Source: Streptomyces griseochromogenes (GTDB taxonomy: Bacteria; Actinomycetota; Actinomycetes; Streptomycetales; Streptomycetaceae). Taken from it: DNA of 64,000 nucleotides. Of this stretch, positions 1 through 9,756 are shown piece after piece. The notes beneath the pieces are model-generated. The model ran no database searches, was not told where the DNA came from, and saw only the letters and a list, made by a program, of their open reading frames with translations. Location of the stretch: the NCBI RefSeq assembly GCF_001542625.1, contig NZ_CP016279.1:9424001-9488000 (forward strand), in the 5' to 3' direction. Position 1 is the first letter of the stretch. Every line of letters begins with the position of its first letter. Both the position numbers and the translations under genes were made by a program.

Positions 1-1769
1 TGGACGGTGTCGTCGCCTCGTTCTCCCGGCTGCGCTCCGGTATCTCCCCGCTGGTCGCGGTGGCCGCGACCGGCACCGCCACGGTCGCCGCCGTCGTCCT
101 GCTCATGGCGGGCGTCCTGGCCGCCGACCGGCGCCGCCCCGAACTCGCCCTGCTGCGTGCCCGGGGCGCCTCCCTGCCCGGCCTGGCCGGCCGGCTGCTG
201 GCCGAGACCTGCGTGATCGCCGTACCCGCGGGGGCACTCGGTCTGACGGCCGCGCTGCTCCTCGTCCCCGGCGGCCGCGCCGGCCACGCCGTCGCCGCCG
301 CCCTGGCCGTCACCGTCACCGCCTGCGCCGCCCTACCGCTGCACGCCGCGCTCGCGCACCGCTCGGTCCGGGTGACGGGCCCGCGCGAGGACGTGACGGC
401 ACCGCGGCCCTCCCGGCGCCGGACGGTCGCCGAGCTGACGCTGCTGGTCCTGGCGGCCGGAGCGGTGGCAACCCTGCGTCGCAGCGGCACATCGGCCGGT
501 CAACTGGTCGCGGCCGCCCCCGTGTCGACCGGCGTCGTCGCGGCCCTGCTCCTGCTCCGCCTCCATCCGATCCTGCTGCGCGGGCCGGCCCGCGCGGCCG
601 GGCGGCTGCGCGGCGCCGTGGGCCATCTGTCCCTGGCCCGCGCGGGGCGGACACGGGCCTTCGCGGTGCTGCCGCTGCTGGCCCTGCTGACCGCGCTGAC
701 CACGGCGGCCTTCGGCGGCTCGGTGCTGACGGGCGTGGCCGCCGCCCGGGACCGTGCGGCCCTGCTCACCGTCGGGGCCGATGCCCGCGTGGACGCCGCC
801 GCCCCGTTGCCGGCGGGCCTGGACGGGCGGGTGCGCGCGCTGCCCGGGGTGCACGGGGTGGCGGCGGTGAGCATCACCTACGACGCGAAGCCGCAGGACG
901 GGCAGGAAACGGTGCCGCTGGTGGGCGTGGACCCGGCGCCGTACGCCGAGTTGGCGGCACACACGGGCCTGGCCCCCTTCCCCGCACAGCTGTTGAAGGC
1001 CGCGGACTCCCTGCCCGCCGTGGCCTCCCCCTCCGTCGCCCGGGCGTACGGCATCCGGCGCCCCTTACCGGTACGGCTGGAGGACGGCAGCGCGGTCACC
1101 GTCCGGATCATCGCCGTCCGCGACCGCACCCCGGCGGTGCCCGGCGCCGACTTCCTGGTCGTCGACCGGGCCGGCCTCACCGCGGCGGCCGCCCGTCCGA
1201 CCTCGCTGCTGCTGACCGGCGCCCACCTGGACGCGGGGGCGCTGCGCCGTGCGGCGGCCACCGCCTCGACCGCGGTCCGCGTACGGGCCGAGGAGCGATC
1301 CCGCTACGCCGACTCCCCCCTCCAGACCGGCGCCGAACACGTCTACACGGCGGCCGTGGCGGCGGGCGCCGGCTTCGCCTTCCTCGCCCTGCTCCTCTCG
1401 CTGCTGCGGGCGGCCCCCGAACGCGCCGCACTCCTCGCCCGCCTGCGCACCATGGGTCTCACCCGCGCCGAGGGCCGCCGCCTCCTCGTTCTGGAGTCCC
1501 TCCCGCAGGCCCTCCTCGCGGCAGCCGGCGGCACCCTGACCGGCTGGGCGGCGATCCGCCTCCTCTCCCCCGGCATCGACCTGACCACCGTCGCCCTGGC
1601 CACATCCCCGACCCCACCCACCGAAAGCGGCCTGCGCCCCGACCCCTGGTCCCTGACAGTGCCCGCGGTCCTGGTCCTGGTGCTCGCCGTGGGGGTGGCG
1701 GCCCTACAGGCGTGGTGGACGGGGAGACGGGGGTCGGTGAGGGAGCTGAGGGCGGGGGACGGCCGATGA
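1..1769 (+). CDS. FtsX-like ABC transporter permease, 5' end outside window
   Basis: The frame is open from the first bases of the window, so the true start lies to the left; about 588 residues are visible. Hydrophobic stretches near the visible N terminus, around residues 200-260, near residue 440 and close to the C terminus flank soluble parts. This is the layout of FtsX/MacB-type permeases, which use ATP hydrolysis for mechanotransmission or export rather than classical import. The C-terminal block ends in a membrane segment followed by RRGSVRELRAGDGR. The ATPase gene starts 72 bases downstream on the same strand, so the two form a transporter operon. The substrate cannot be deduced. Family assignment is firm, function is not. 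Confidence 0.85.
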   Translation, partial: DGVVASFSRLRSGISPLVAVAATGTATVAAVVLLMAGVLAADRRRPELALLRARGASLPGLAGRLLAETCVIAVPAGALGLTAALLLVPGGRAGHAVAAALAVTVTACAALPLHAALAHRSVRVTGPREDVTAPRPSRRRTVAELTLLVLAAGAVATLRRSGTSAGQLVAAAPVSTGVVAALLLLRLHPILLRGPARAAGRLRGAVGHLSLARAGRTRAFAVLPLLALLTALTTAAFGGSVLTGVAAARDRAALLTVGADARVDAAAPLPAGLDGRVRALPGVHGVAAVSITYDAKPQDGQETVPLVGVDPAPYAELAAHTGLAPFPAQLLKAADSLPAVASPSVARAYGIRRPLPVRLEDGSAVTVRIIAVRDRTPAVPGADFLVVDRAGLTAAAARPTSLLLTGAHLDAGALRRAAATASTAVRVRAEERSRYADSPLQTGAEHVYTAAVAAGAGFAFLALLLSLLRAAPERAALLARLRTMGLTRAEGRRLLVLESLPQALLAAAGGTLTGWAAIRLLSPGIDLTTVALATSPTPPTESGLRPDPWSLTVPAVLVLVLAVGVAALQAWWTGRRGSVRELRAGDGR

Positions 1770-1841
1770 AGAAACCCAGCTGGGGCAGGCGAAACGCACC
1801 CCGGCCCAGCCACAGCACAGGCCACCCGTGCAGGAGACCCC

Positions 1842-2747
1842 ATGACAACCACCTACGGCCAAGACGCCCTCATCACCTGCGACCGCCTGGTCCGTGTCTT
1901 CACCGCGGACGGGATCGAGGTACAGGCCCTCCAAGGTCTCGACCTCCTCGTCCGCGAGGGCGAGTTGACGGCCCTGGTCGGCGCCTCGGGCAGCGGCAAG
2001 TCGACGCTGATGAACATCCTCGCCGGCCTGGACACCCCCACCGCGGGCGCGGCCCGGGTAGCCGGCCGCGACCTGCTCACCATGACCGTGCGCGACCGTC
2101 TGTCCTACCGCCGCGAGGTCGTCGGTTTCGTCTGGCAGCAGACCTCCCGCAATCTCCTGCCCTATCTCACCGCGGCCCAGAACGTCGCTCTCCCCCTGCA
2201 GCTCTCCGGCACCCGCACCCGTCGCCGCGCCCGCACCGAACGCGCCCTGGAACTGCTGGAGCTGCTGCGGGTGGCCGACTGCCGTGACCGCCACCCGCAC
2301 GAGATGTCCGGCGGCCAGCAGCAGCGCGTCGCCGTCGCGGTGGCCCTCGCGAACTCCCCCGCGGTCCTCCTCGCCGACGAACCCACCGGCGAACTCGACT
2401 CCCACACCGCCGCACAGATCTTCGACGCGTTCCGCACGGCGAACGAGACCCTCGGCACCACGATCGTCATCGTCACCCACGACCAGGCGGTGGCCGGCGA
2501 GGTCCGCCGCACGGTCGCGATCCGCGACGGCCGCACGTCCACCGAGGTACTGCGCCGCAGCGAGGTGGACGCCACGACGGGGCACGAGACGGTGGTCGCC
2601 CGCGAGTACGCCATGCTCGACCGCGCCGGCCGCCTCCAGCTGCCCGCCGAATACACGCGGGCCCTGAACATGCGTGACCGTGTCGCCCTGGAACTGGAAC
2701 CGGACCACATCGGGGTGTGGCCGGACGACAGCGAGGAGAGGCCGTAG
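1842..2747 (+). CDS. ABC transporter ATP-binding protein (MacB/LolD type) with AbrB-like tail
   Basis: 301 residues. Walker A GASGSGKST is at 47-55, the signature MSGGQQQR at 155-162, Walker B VLLADE at 175-180 and the switch histidine in VTHD near 213, so it should be a working ATPase. It pairs with the FtsX-like permease just upstream; an AGGAGA ribosome site precedes the ATG. Oddity: after the nucleotide-binding domain, residues of roughly 253-295 (LDRAGRLQLPAEYTRALNM and following) resemble an AbrB/MraZ-type swapped-hairpin domain, normally a DNA-binding or dimerisation fold. This suggests a regulatory or dimerisation tail. The tail assignment rests on motif reading alone. Confidence 0.9.
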   Translation: MTTTYGQDALITCDRLVRVFTADGIEVQALQGLDLLVREGELTALVGASGSGKSTLMNILAGLDTPTAGAARVAGRDLLTMTVRDRLSYRREVVGFVWQQTSRNLLPYLTAAQNVALPLQLSGTRTRRRARTERALELLELLRVADCRDRHPHEMSGGQQQRVAVAVALANSPAVLLADEPTGELDSHTAAQIFDAFRTANETLGTTIVIVTHDQAVAGEVRRTVAIRDGRTSTEVLRRSEVDATTGHETVVAREYAMLDRAGRLQLPAEYTRALNMRDRVALELEPDHIGVWPDDSEERP

Positions 2748-2763
2748 GCCGGGCGGGGCCGGG

Positions 2764-3441
2764 TCAGCGCACGCTGACGCCGAGGGGGCCGAGACCCGCC
2801 CGCCGCACGGCGACGGACCCGTACGGCGTCCGCAGCCTGAGCCATGCCCCGGACGAGAACAGCCCGGTGTCGGCCGCGCGGGTTCCCGGCCGCAGGAAGC
2901 CCAGGGACTGGGCGGCGTGCACGGCCCGCACCGGAAGCGGGGTCTCCGCTGTCTCCCGGGACCAGATGTCCCGCCCGATCCGGTCCAGCTCCGCGCGGGT
3001 ACGCCGCTCCGGCGCCAACGCCTCCGTACGGGAGCGGAATTCGGCGACCGCTCGGGCCACCGTCCGCCGCAGTTCGTCCGGCGCGGGCAGCCCCGGCTCG
3101 GGCCGCCAGCCGGCGCGCGGGGGCAGGACACCGACCCATGGCGGTCCGGTGACCGCGGCCGGTACGGCGGCCGTGGCCGCCCGCTCGTCCACGGCCTCCA
3201 GGAACTCACCGGCGGAGACGGTCACATCGAGCGTGACGTCGAGACCGTTCTCGTACGGCTTGGCGAGCCGCACCGCGCGGACCGCCAGCACCTCGAAGGA
3301 CGGCGGCCGCCCGAACACGGCGAGGGCCGTCCCCGCCGCCTGCAGGCGCACCGCGGCTCCACGGTCGTAGTGGAGCAGCCGGGAGAGGAAGGCGGCGAGG
3401 TCGGCCGCCTCCGTCTCGTCGGCGAGGTGCAGCACCGTCAT
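2764..3441 (-). CDS. Conserved hypothetical protein, 225 aa
   Basis: The product (MTVLHLADET...) has no signal peptide or membrane segment and no motif I recognise. The start is set at 3441 because its ATG overlaps the stop of the upstream thioesterase gene (ATGA overlap of 4 bases), a sign of translational coupling; a longer reading frame upstream lies inside the thioesterase gene. The protein is rich in Ala, Arg and Glu with an Arg-rich central helix region. It likely acts with the thioesterase, but no function can be stated. It converges on the ABC ATPase gene with a gap of only 16 bases. Confidence 0.7.
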   Translation of the reverse strand: MTVLHLADETEAADLAAFLSRLLHYDRGAAVRLQAAGTALAVFGRPPSFEVLAVRAVRLAKPYENGLDVTLDVTVSAGEFLEAVDERAATAAVPAAVTGPPWVGVLPPRAGWRPEPGLPAPDELRRTVARAVAEFRSRTEALAPERRTRAELDRIGRDIWSRETAETPLPVRAVHAAQSLGFLRPGTRAADTGLFSSGAWLRLRTPYGSVAVRRAGLGPLGVSVR

Positions 3442-3851
3442 GCGGCGACGGCCTCCTCGGCGGCGTCGTCCCGGTACTTCAGGAGGAACTCCCGCTCCTC
3501 GGCGGTGACCCGGCGCGGCCGCTGCGTCTCGAAGTCGAACAGGACGACCACGGTGGAGGCCTGTACGTAGATCACGTCCGCGTCCTTCACCTCGTAGGAG
3601 ACGGTGAAGGACGCGGCCTTGACCTCCGTGACCCACAGCTCGATGGTCACGGGCGTGGGCCGGTGGGCGAGCTGGCGCCGGTAGTCGATCTCATGGCGCG
3701 CCACCACGGAACCCTGCTTGGACTCCTTGCCCCGCAGGGAGAAGAAGTCGATCCGCGCCTCCTCCAGATAGCGGAGGAAGATCGCGTTGTTGACGTGGCC
3801 GTACGCGTCCATGTCCGACCAGCGCAGCGGGCAGTGGTAGATGTGCCGCAA
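3438..3851 (-). CDS. Acyl-CoA thioesterase, hotdog fold (4-hydroxybenzoyl-CoA thioesterase type)
   Basis: 137 residues, the usual size for a single hotdog domain. The N-terminal motif DMDAYGHVNNAIFLRYLEEAR (split here as DMDAYGHVNN and AIFLRYLEEAR) is the family signature; the Asp near residue 13 and the following GHVNN loop belong to the catalytic region of 4HBT/YbgC enzymes that hydrolyse acyl-CoA. It lies 6 bases downstream of ettA on the same strand and is translationally coupled to the hypothetical gene after it. The substrate is unknown. Confidence 0.85.
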   Translation of the reverse strand: MRHIYHCPLRWSDMDAYGHVNNAIFLRYLEEARIDFFSLRGKESKQGSVVARHEIDYRRQLAHRPTPVTIELWVTEVKAASFTVSYEVKDADVIYVQASTVVVLFDFETQRPRRVTAEEREFLLKYRDDAAEEAVAA

Positions 3852-3857
3852 GATCGA

Positions 3858-5522
<1,665 letters not shown>

Positions 5523-5563
5523 GAGAAACCGTCCGGCAGCTTGAAATCTGGCAGTGGGCAGAT

Positions 5564-5609
5564 ACACCCCATCTTGCCTGAACGCCAGGCTTGGGTGTTA
5601 ACCCGTTTG
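5564..5609 (+). repeat. attL of the AICE
   Basis: This 46 bp stretch matches 25106-25151 at 42 positions. The last 20 bases (5590-5609, cttgggtgttaacccgtttg) are identical in both, and the first 15 (acaccccatcttgcc) are too. Weaker similarity continues for about 80 bp to the right. No tRNA gene is recognisable at this site, unlike most AICE targets. Confidence 0.85.
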
Positions 5610-5700
5610 ATCCGGGGGCTGTGACCTGGGCTTTCGCGGGTGGCGGCGGTGGCTCGTCTGTCGCTGTCGGTCGTCGTCAGGCGGCCTCGGGGAGCCTCGG

Positions 5701-5731
5701 ACGGCCCAGAGACGGCCCAGAGACGGCCCAG
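5701..5731 (+). repeat. Three tandem copies of an 11 bp unit, probable integrase arm sites
   Basis: Three copies of acggcccagag (the last one degenerate) lie about 90 bp inside attL. Similar copies lie about 100 bp inside attR (25012-25032) and, inside the element, at 8954-8973 and 14191-14205. In the circular form the two outer sets would flank the core, as arm-type binding sites do. Arm-site function is inferred. Confidence 0.55.
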
Positions 5732-5830
5732 GGCGGGGCTCGGATCGGGCGCTGGACGGGCACGCCTGGGACACGGCCGACCCCGTACGGAAAGACCCAT
5801 CGGGCGCGAAGACTCGCGGTCGCCGATCGG

Positions 5831-6586
5831 CTAACGGTTGATCGGGATCTCGTAGACGATCTCGCAGTGAGCGGCGGGCACCACGATGTCCGCCGTCTCG
5901 ACGGGCCGCCCCTGGTCGCTGTAGTACGTCCGCCGGATGTGCGTGACAAGCGCGGCCTTCTGGATGCCGAGTATCGACGCCTCCTCGGCAGTCGCCTGCC
6001 GCGGCTCGGGCTGCTCCACGGCGTGGCTGACAGTGATGCCGATCGCGGCCATGCGGTTCACGACGCCCGCCCCGGCGTGTGGGCCGCCCTCGGGCAGGAC
6101 GACGAGAGTGCCGGCGGTGAGGTCGTACGGCTCCCAGCTCGTGGACAGCTGGACCGGCCTGCCGTCGGCGAGGAACTCGTACGTCGTTCGGACGCACGGG
6201 TCACCCTCTGCGATACCGAGCCGCGCCGCGATGTCCGCTGGAGCAGGCACCTTGGCGTCGGTCCGGCTCTCCCAGTCCCCTTGCCTGCCTACCGCCTTCA
6301 TGTCCGCCCGGAACGGCGACCCGTCGGGCTGCTCCCGCGCGGACGACCGGACTACCCGCACCCGCTGCCGGGGCTCCGCGACGTACGTGCCCGACCCGGC
6401 CCGCCCCTCCAGCACACCCTGAGAGATCAGCAGCTCCTGCGCCCGACGGACCACGTTCTCGCCCACGCCGCACTCCTGGCCGATCTGGGTGCGGGAGGGC
6501 AGACGGTCTCCCGGCTCCCATACGTGCTCCGCGATCCGCTGCCGGAGTTCGTCGGCGATGCGGAGATAGGGCGGCTGCTCAGGCAT
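5831..6586 (-). CDS. GntR-family transcriptional regulator (HutC/UTRA type)
   Basis: 251 residues. An N-terminal winged helix (about 5-75; PGDRLPSRTQIGQECGVGENVVRRAQ) is followed by a UTRA ligand-binding domain (about 90-245). It is transcribed away from a small-gene operon on the plus strand. The 79 bp between them holds two near-palindromic ctagt-containing repeats that are good operator candidates, so it probably controls itself and the divergent operon. It is the first gene inside attL. GntR regulators of this type are common in AICE cargo and backbone; the ligand is unknown. Confidence 0.9.
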   Translation of the reverse strand: MPEQPPYLRIADELRQRIAEHVWEPGDRLPSRTQIGQECGVGENVVRRAQELLISQGVLEGRAGSGTYVAEPRQRVRVVRSSAREQPDGSPFRADMKAVGRQGDWESRTDAKVPAPADIAARLGIAEGDPCVRTTYEFLADGRPVQLSTSWEPYDLTAGTLVVLPEGGPHAGAGVVNRMAAIGITVSHAVEQPEPRQATAEEASILGIQKAALVTHIRRTYYSDQGRPVETADIVVPAAHCEIVYEIPINR

Positions 6587-6592
6587 ATGGAA

Positions 6593-6628
6593 AATCTAGT
6601 CCACTAGCTCTAATCTAGTTAACTAGCT
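6593..6628. promoter_or_regulatory. Tandem operator candidates between divergent GntR and small-ORF operon
   Basis: Two copies of aatctagtNNactagct lie at 6593-6609 and 6612-6628, spaced 19 bp (about two helical turns). The second contains a perfect 12 bp palindrome, ctagttaactag (6615-6626), and the first a near-perfect one (6596-6607). The symmetry and position suit a dimeric GntR repressor. Binding is inferred. Confidence 0.65.
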
Positions 6629-6665
6629 TCACCGAAAGTGACTGCCGGTTGACGGAGGCTGCCCT

Positions 6666-6944
6666 GTGCCCGCTTCGGGAGTAAGCGCGGCGGCCATCGC
6701 CGCCCAGCTGTCCGCCGTCGGGCTCGCCGCGCGGGTGGAGGAGCACGACCGGTACACGTCGGTCGAAGCAGAGGTGCCGGAATCCCTCTCCGCCGAGTCC
6801 TGGCGGGAGGTCCTGGAAGTGGTGGCGAACGCCGATCGATTCGGTCTCTTCGCCACCAGCCTGAACGGCCGCACCCTCTGGGCGGTCGTACGCAAAGCGG
6901 TCCCCGCGACGGGCGATGTCGGGGGACCGAGCCATCAGCGATAG
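6666..6944 (+). CDS. Hypothetical protein, 92 aa
   Basis: It starts at a GTG (6666) shortly downstream of a GGAGG sequence at 6654-6658. The product (VPASGVSAAAIAAQLSAVGL...) is soluble and acidic, with one tryptophan-containing region (SWREVLEVVANADRFGLF). No domain is recognised. It opens a run of short plus-strand genes that overlap or nearly touch and end with a second GntR regulator, so it is probably part of one transcript starting at the operator pair. Confidence 0.6.
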   Translation: MPASGVSAAAIAAQLSAVGLAARVEEHDRYTSVEAEVPESLSAESWREVLEVVANADRFGLFATSLNGRTLWAVVRKAVPATGDVGGPSHQR

Positions 6945-6956
6945 GAGCTGAGCAGC

Positions 6957-7268
6957 GTGCTCAACCGTATCCGCCGTGCCGTCACACTCACCAGAGCGCG
7001 GTCCGTCCCCAAGGGCAGGCACCGCCGCCCCTTAACGCCCTCCCGGCCGCCGGCTGCCCCCGCCTTCACTGCGTCCGCTGACGCGTCGACGATGATCCTG
7101 GGCAGGGCTTTCGACACTGTGAATCACCGACACCCACTCAGGGGTGAGGAAAACGCGCTCGTCCGCCCGTACGTGCTGGCTTGGGAGAAACGAGTACGGC
7201 CGCGTGCAGTGGCAGTCGCATCCCACCTGCCCGCCGAAGCCTGGTCGCCCCTCGCGGGGGTTCGCTGA
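6957..7268 (+). CDS. Hypothetical basic protein, 103 aa
   Basis: The GTG start at 6957 is preceded by AGGAGCTGAG. The product is Arg/Pro-rich at the N terminus (VLNRIRRAVTLTRARSVPKGRHRR) with no recognised domain. Its stop overlaps the ATG of the next small gene (tgatg), which supports real translation. It belongs to the small-gene operon of cargo module A. Confidence 0.5.
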   Translation: MLNRIRRAVTLTRARSVPKGRHRRPLTPSRPPAAPAFTASADASTMILGRAFDTVNHRHPLRGEENALVRPYVLAWEKRVRPRAVAVASHLPAEAWSPLAGVR

Positions 7269-7471
7269 TGTCTCCTCGCCAACAGCGCCACATCACCGAT
7301 GCCCCAGCCGCCCCCTATCGTTCGACCGCCTGCCATATCGGCACACACCTTGCTTGCGCGGAGTCCTCCCCGGTGTCCGCACCGATCGACCTGCCGGTTG
7401 TCTACGAGACGTGCGCCTGCCCGTGTCACTCGGCGTCCGACCAGTCCACGCCCGCGGAGGTGGCACGGTGA
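7268..7471 (+). CDS. Small cysteine-containing hypothetical protein, 67 aa
   Basis: The ATG at 7268 overlaps the preceding stop. The product (MSPRQQRHITDAPAAPYRST...) contains a C-terminal CACPCH motif that could bind a metal. A longer in-frame reading starts at 7181, but the overlap favours 7268. The stop overlaps the next GTG (gtga). No function is assigned. Confidence 0.5.
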   Translation: MSPRQQRHITDAPAAPYRSTACHIGTHLACAESSPVSAPIDLPVVYETCACPCHSASDQSTPAEVAR

Positions 7472-7692
7472 TCGCCCGTGCACCCGGCGGTGCGCTTGCA
7501 TCGAACGTCGAGATCACCGCGTCCACCGTGCAGCGCGGCGACTTCATCCAGCTCGGCGGCAGGGCGTGCCGGGTGAGGGACCTCGTCCAACTCCCCCAAG
7601 GGGCGAAGCAACTCCTCTTCGAGTCTGGCGAGTTGCTGACCATGCACGCACGAACCCGGCTTTCCGCCGTTCGAATGTTGAGAAGGCGGTGA
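7468..7692 (+). CDS. Small hypothetical protein, 74 aa
   Basis: The GTG start at 7468 overlaps the previous stop in a gtga. The product (VIARAPGGALASNVEITAST...) reads as a small beta-rich domain (VQRGDFIQLGGRACRVRDLV, then LLFESGELLTMH) with the look of an SH3-like or barrel fold. Its stop overlaps the GTG of the downstream GntR gene, so all five genes are coupled. The fold comment is only an impression. Confidence 0.55.
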   Translation: MIARAPGGALASNVEITASTVQRGDFIQLGGRACRVRDLVQLPQGAKQLLFESGELLTMHARTRLSAVRMLRRR

Positions 7693-8432
7693 TCCGGTCC
7701 GTGCCCTCACGCCATCACGACATCGCCGACGATCTCCGACAGCAGATCACAACCGGTCCCATCAAGCCCGGCGAACGTCTTCCGTCCGAGGCCGACCTCG
7801 CCAGCCGCTACAAGGTCAGCACGGTGACACTGCGGAGCGCCCTCGCGCTCCTCCAAGGCGAAGGCCTCGTCGAGAAGATCCATGGCAAGGGGAACTTTGT
7901 TCGTCGCCCACCACGCAAGATCGTGTACGTCGGCGGATGGGGGACGCTGGACCCGTGGACCGCTGCTGAAGCGGCCCTGCGTGTCACCGTTCGCGCCGCC
8001 ACGGTTCAAGCAGACAGCCATCTGGCCACTCTGCTCAGGGTGCCGGCGGGTAGCCCCCTCGCTGAGTTCTTCTGCGTCAGCCACGAGGAAGAGTCACCGC
8101 GCGGACTGGCCCGCATCTACATCCCGCGCGATCTGGTCCCGGCAGGAGTGCTGGACGACGAACCCTCGTGGCAGGAGACCGCCCTGCGATTTGCCGTTCT
8201 GGGCTCGCCGCCGGCAGCCGTCCGGGAGACGGTGTGTTCCCGCCCACCGACACCGGACGAAGTAGCGGCTCTCCGGATCGGCTCCTCCAAGGCAGTTCTC
8301 GCGATCACACGCGTCGCAACCGACACCACCGGGCGAGTGGTCGAGGCCGCCCTTCTGGCGTTCCCAGGGGATCGCGTCGACGCGGTCTTCACCACCCACC
8401 ACGTGACCGCTGAGAGGCAGACGCAGGGATGA
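7689..8432 (+). CDS. GntR-family transcriptional regulator (UTRA)
   Basis: 247 residues from the GTG at 7689, which overlaps the preceding stop. The winged helix-turn-helix is at about 12-75 (PGERLPSEADLASRYKVSTVTLRSAL), followed by KGNFV and a UTRA domain to the C terminus. It is the second GntR in cargo module A, on the opposite strand to the first. The following gene starts inside its stop (atga). The ligand is unknown. Confidence 0.88.
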   Translation: MIRSVPSRHHDIADDLRQQITTGPIKPGERLPSEADLASRYKVSTVTLRSALALLQGEGLVEKIHGKGNFVRRPPRKIVYVGGWGTLDPWTAAEAALRVTVRAATVQADSHLATLLRVPAGSPLAEFFCVSHEEESPRGLARIYIPRDLVPAGVLDDEPSWQETALRFAVLGSPPAAVRETVCSRPPTPDEVAALRIGSSKAVLAITRVATDTTGRVVEAALLAFPGDRVDAVFTTHHVTAERQTQG

Positions 8433-8731
8433 CGGCACCGAACGAACTACGACTCCTTCCGTGGTCGGGGCCGGAGGGGAAGCCCTGCTACCTGAACACC
8501 GACGACAAGAGCGGCTACATGTCCCGCCTGGCGGACAACTTCGAATCGGTGCTGCTGGGAACGGCGGCCGAGCTGCTGGAGCAAGCCTCAGACGCCCTCG
8601 ACGACCAGGACGTGGGCCCGGAAGACCTGCGCGGGTTAGCGAAGGAACTGACCAGGGCTTTGCGGGACGTGCTCCGCGTTGCGACCAGCCGTGGCCTCCT
8701 CCTAGCAGTGAGCGATCCGCATCGGCGCTGA
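8429..8731 (+). CDS. Hypothetical protein coupled to GntR, 100 aa
   Basis: The ATG overlaps the GntR stop (ATGA). The product is soluble and acidic, predicted mainly helical (ESVLLGTAAELLEQASDALDD), with the N-terminal motif LLPWSGPEGKPCYL. It ends the module A operon; a perfect 11 bp stem-loop follows 150 bases later. The function is unknown. Confidence 0.65.
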   Translation: MTAPNELRLLPWSGPEGKPCYLNTDDKSGYMSRLADNFESVLLGTAAELLEQASDALDDQDVGPEDLRGLAKELTRALRDVLRVATSRGLLLAVSDPHRR

Positions 8732-8881
8732 AGCGGACGGCTGCGTATAGCGGCTGCTGGCAATGATCTTCCGTTCCCCTTTACAGAAAGGAACCCTGGC
8801 TCCTCTAGGGTCGGCCTGCTCAATGCGCGGCCTGACTTGCCGGTCTACTGATCACGGGTCTCGCTCACCAGCGGGACTGAC

Positions 8882-8921
8882 GAAGCCCACGGCTCTGAAC
8901 TGCTCAGATACCGTGGGCTTC
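8882..8921 (+). terminator. Rho-independent-like terminator of module A operon
   Basis: A perfect 11 bp stem, gaagcccacgg / ccgtgggcttc, with an 18-base loop is followed by a T-rich stretch (tgtcgttgttgg). It lies downstream of the last module A gene. Confidence 0.65.
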
Positions 8922-9180
8922 TGTCGTTGTTGGTCGGTGTTGGGTGACCTCGGACGGCCCAGAGAAGGCCCAGGGCAGCACCGCTTCGCAAGATGTCATC
9001 GAAACAGCTCCGGGACGGGGCAGATCTCCAGTGGCTCGCCTGGCTGGTCGGTCCAACCCCACCAGACATGCTGATCGGTACACCGCCACAGCGTCCGGTA
9101 GCGGGCCCAGTTTCGGACTCGCCCGTCGTTGCCGTCAGCGTTACCGTCAATGCCGTCACTGCCGTCGGCGGGAACGGCGT

Positions 9181-9325
9181 CCGACCACCGCATTAGGAGC
9201 GAGGTGGGGCGAGTACGGCTCTGACCTGCGAAACGTCCACATGGGCGGACGGGGCATCAGCCACCCGCCGACCACTGCTGTTCCCCGTGGCTCCCCGCTG
9301 GATCTGGCACGGGTGTGGCACGGGG
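9181..9325. repeat. Cargo boundary unit 1
   Basis: It begins with ccgaccaccgc and ttaggagcgaggt (9181-9211), then carries ttccccgtggctccccg (9281-9297) and two direct copies of tggcacgg (9304-9325). The first and last parts recur at 10405-10549 with the same internal spacing (100 versus 101 bp). Paired tggcacg motifs resemble integrase-binding direct repeats near actinobacterial att sites; that role is inferred. Confidence 0.55.
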
Positions 9326-9434
9326 AACTATGCGTCGCCCTACGCAGGTCGGTCGGTTGGGGTCACATCGGCCACCCTGTGACCGTAAAAGAACTCTGCC
9401 GGGTGGGTGCCGTTGCTCTCCTTCACGGCTGTAC

Positions 9435-9620
9435 TCACAGGCCTTGTGCCCGAGTGTTTTGCTGCCGCACCACGGCGGAAACGAGAACGAGAATCACGAT
9501 GACGGTGACCAAGTCGGTCGCGGCCGTGATCGCCCCCTCGCCGGCCACAATGCAGAGGAGTACGGCCGCCGGGCAGAGCGCAGACGGAGAGAGTCCAAAG
9601 GTAGGCTGAAGACGGTTCAT
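9435..9620 (-). CDS. Small membrane protein, 61 aa
   Basis: The ATG at 9620 is preceded by GAGGA at good spacing. The product (MNRLQPTFGLSPSAL...) has one strongly hydrophobic helix (ITAATDLVTVIVILVLVSAV) after a second, weaker hydrophobic stretch, and ends in a basic tail (RQQNTRAQGL). It is divergent from the HTH gene at 9757, and the region between them carries an inverted repeat. It could be a toxin-like or exclusion peptide, but nothing in the sequence proves this. Confidence 0.5.
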   Translation of the reverse strand: MNRLQPTFGLSPSALCPAAVLLCIVAGEGAITAATDLVTVIVILVLVSAVVRQQNTRAQGL

Positions 9621-9716
9621 CTGGTTCCTCGCAGACGTGATGAGCTAGGCGGTCCCTGTTGACCCAGGGGCCGCCCCGTTGGTTAACTCCAGCCTGATCT
9701 AGCCCGGTTGGCGAAC

Positions 9717-9735
9717 TGTCAGCAAAATGCTGACA
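9717..9735. promoter_or_regulatory. Inverted repeat in divergent promoter region
   Basis: tgtcagcaaaatgctgaca has 7 bp arms and a 5 base centre. It lies 22 bp before the start of the HTH gene and 97 bp from the divergent membrane-protein gene. It is a candidate operator for the HTH protein. Confidence 0.5.
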
Positions 9736-9756
9736 TCGATCTGCAACCATGCCGCT

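Larger units (their letters stand above)
8732..9434. other. Non-coding stretch with terminator and two classes of att-like repeats
   Basis: I see no convincing gene here. It holds a stem-loop (8882-8921), a copy of the cggcccagag arm repeat (8954-8973), a run of gccgtc direct repeats (about 9128-9170) and the boundary unit 9181-9325 described separately. Confidence 0.55.

Noticed and set aside
5564..5640. Possible tRNA gene at attL
   Set aside because: Neither strand folds into acceptor, D, anticodon and T arms; no conserved T-loop sequence.
8944..9609. 221 aa plus-strand frame covering boundary unit 1
   Set aside because: It runs through the repeat units and antisense to the small membrane gene; no start site or protein-like pattern.
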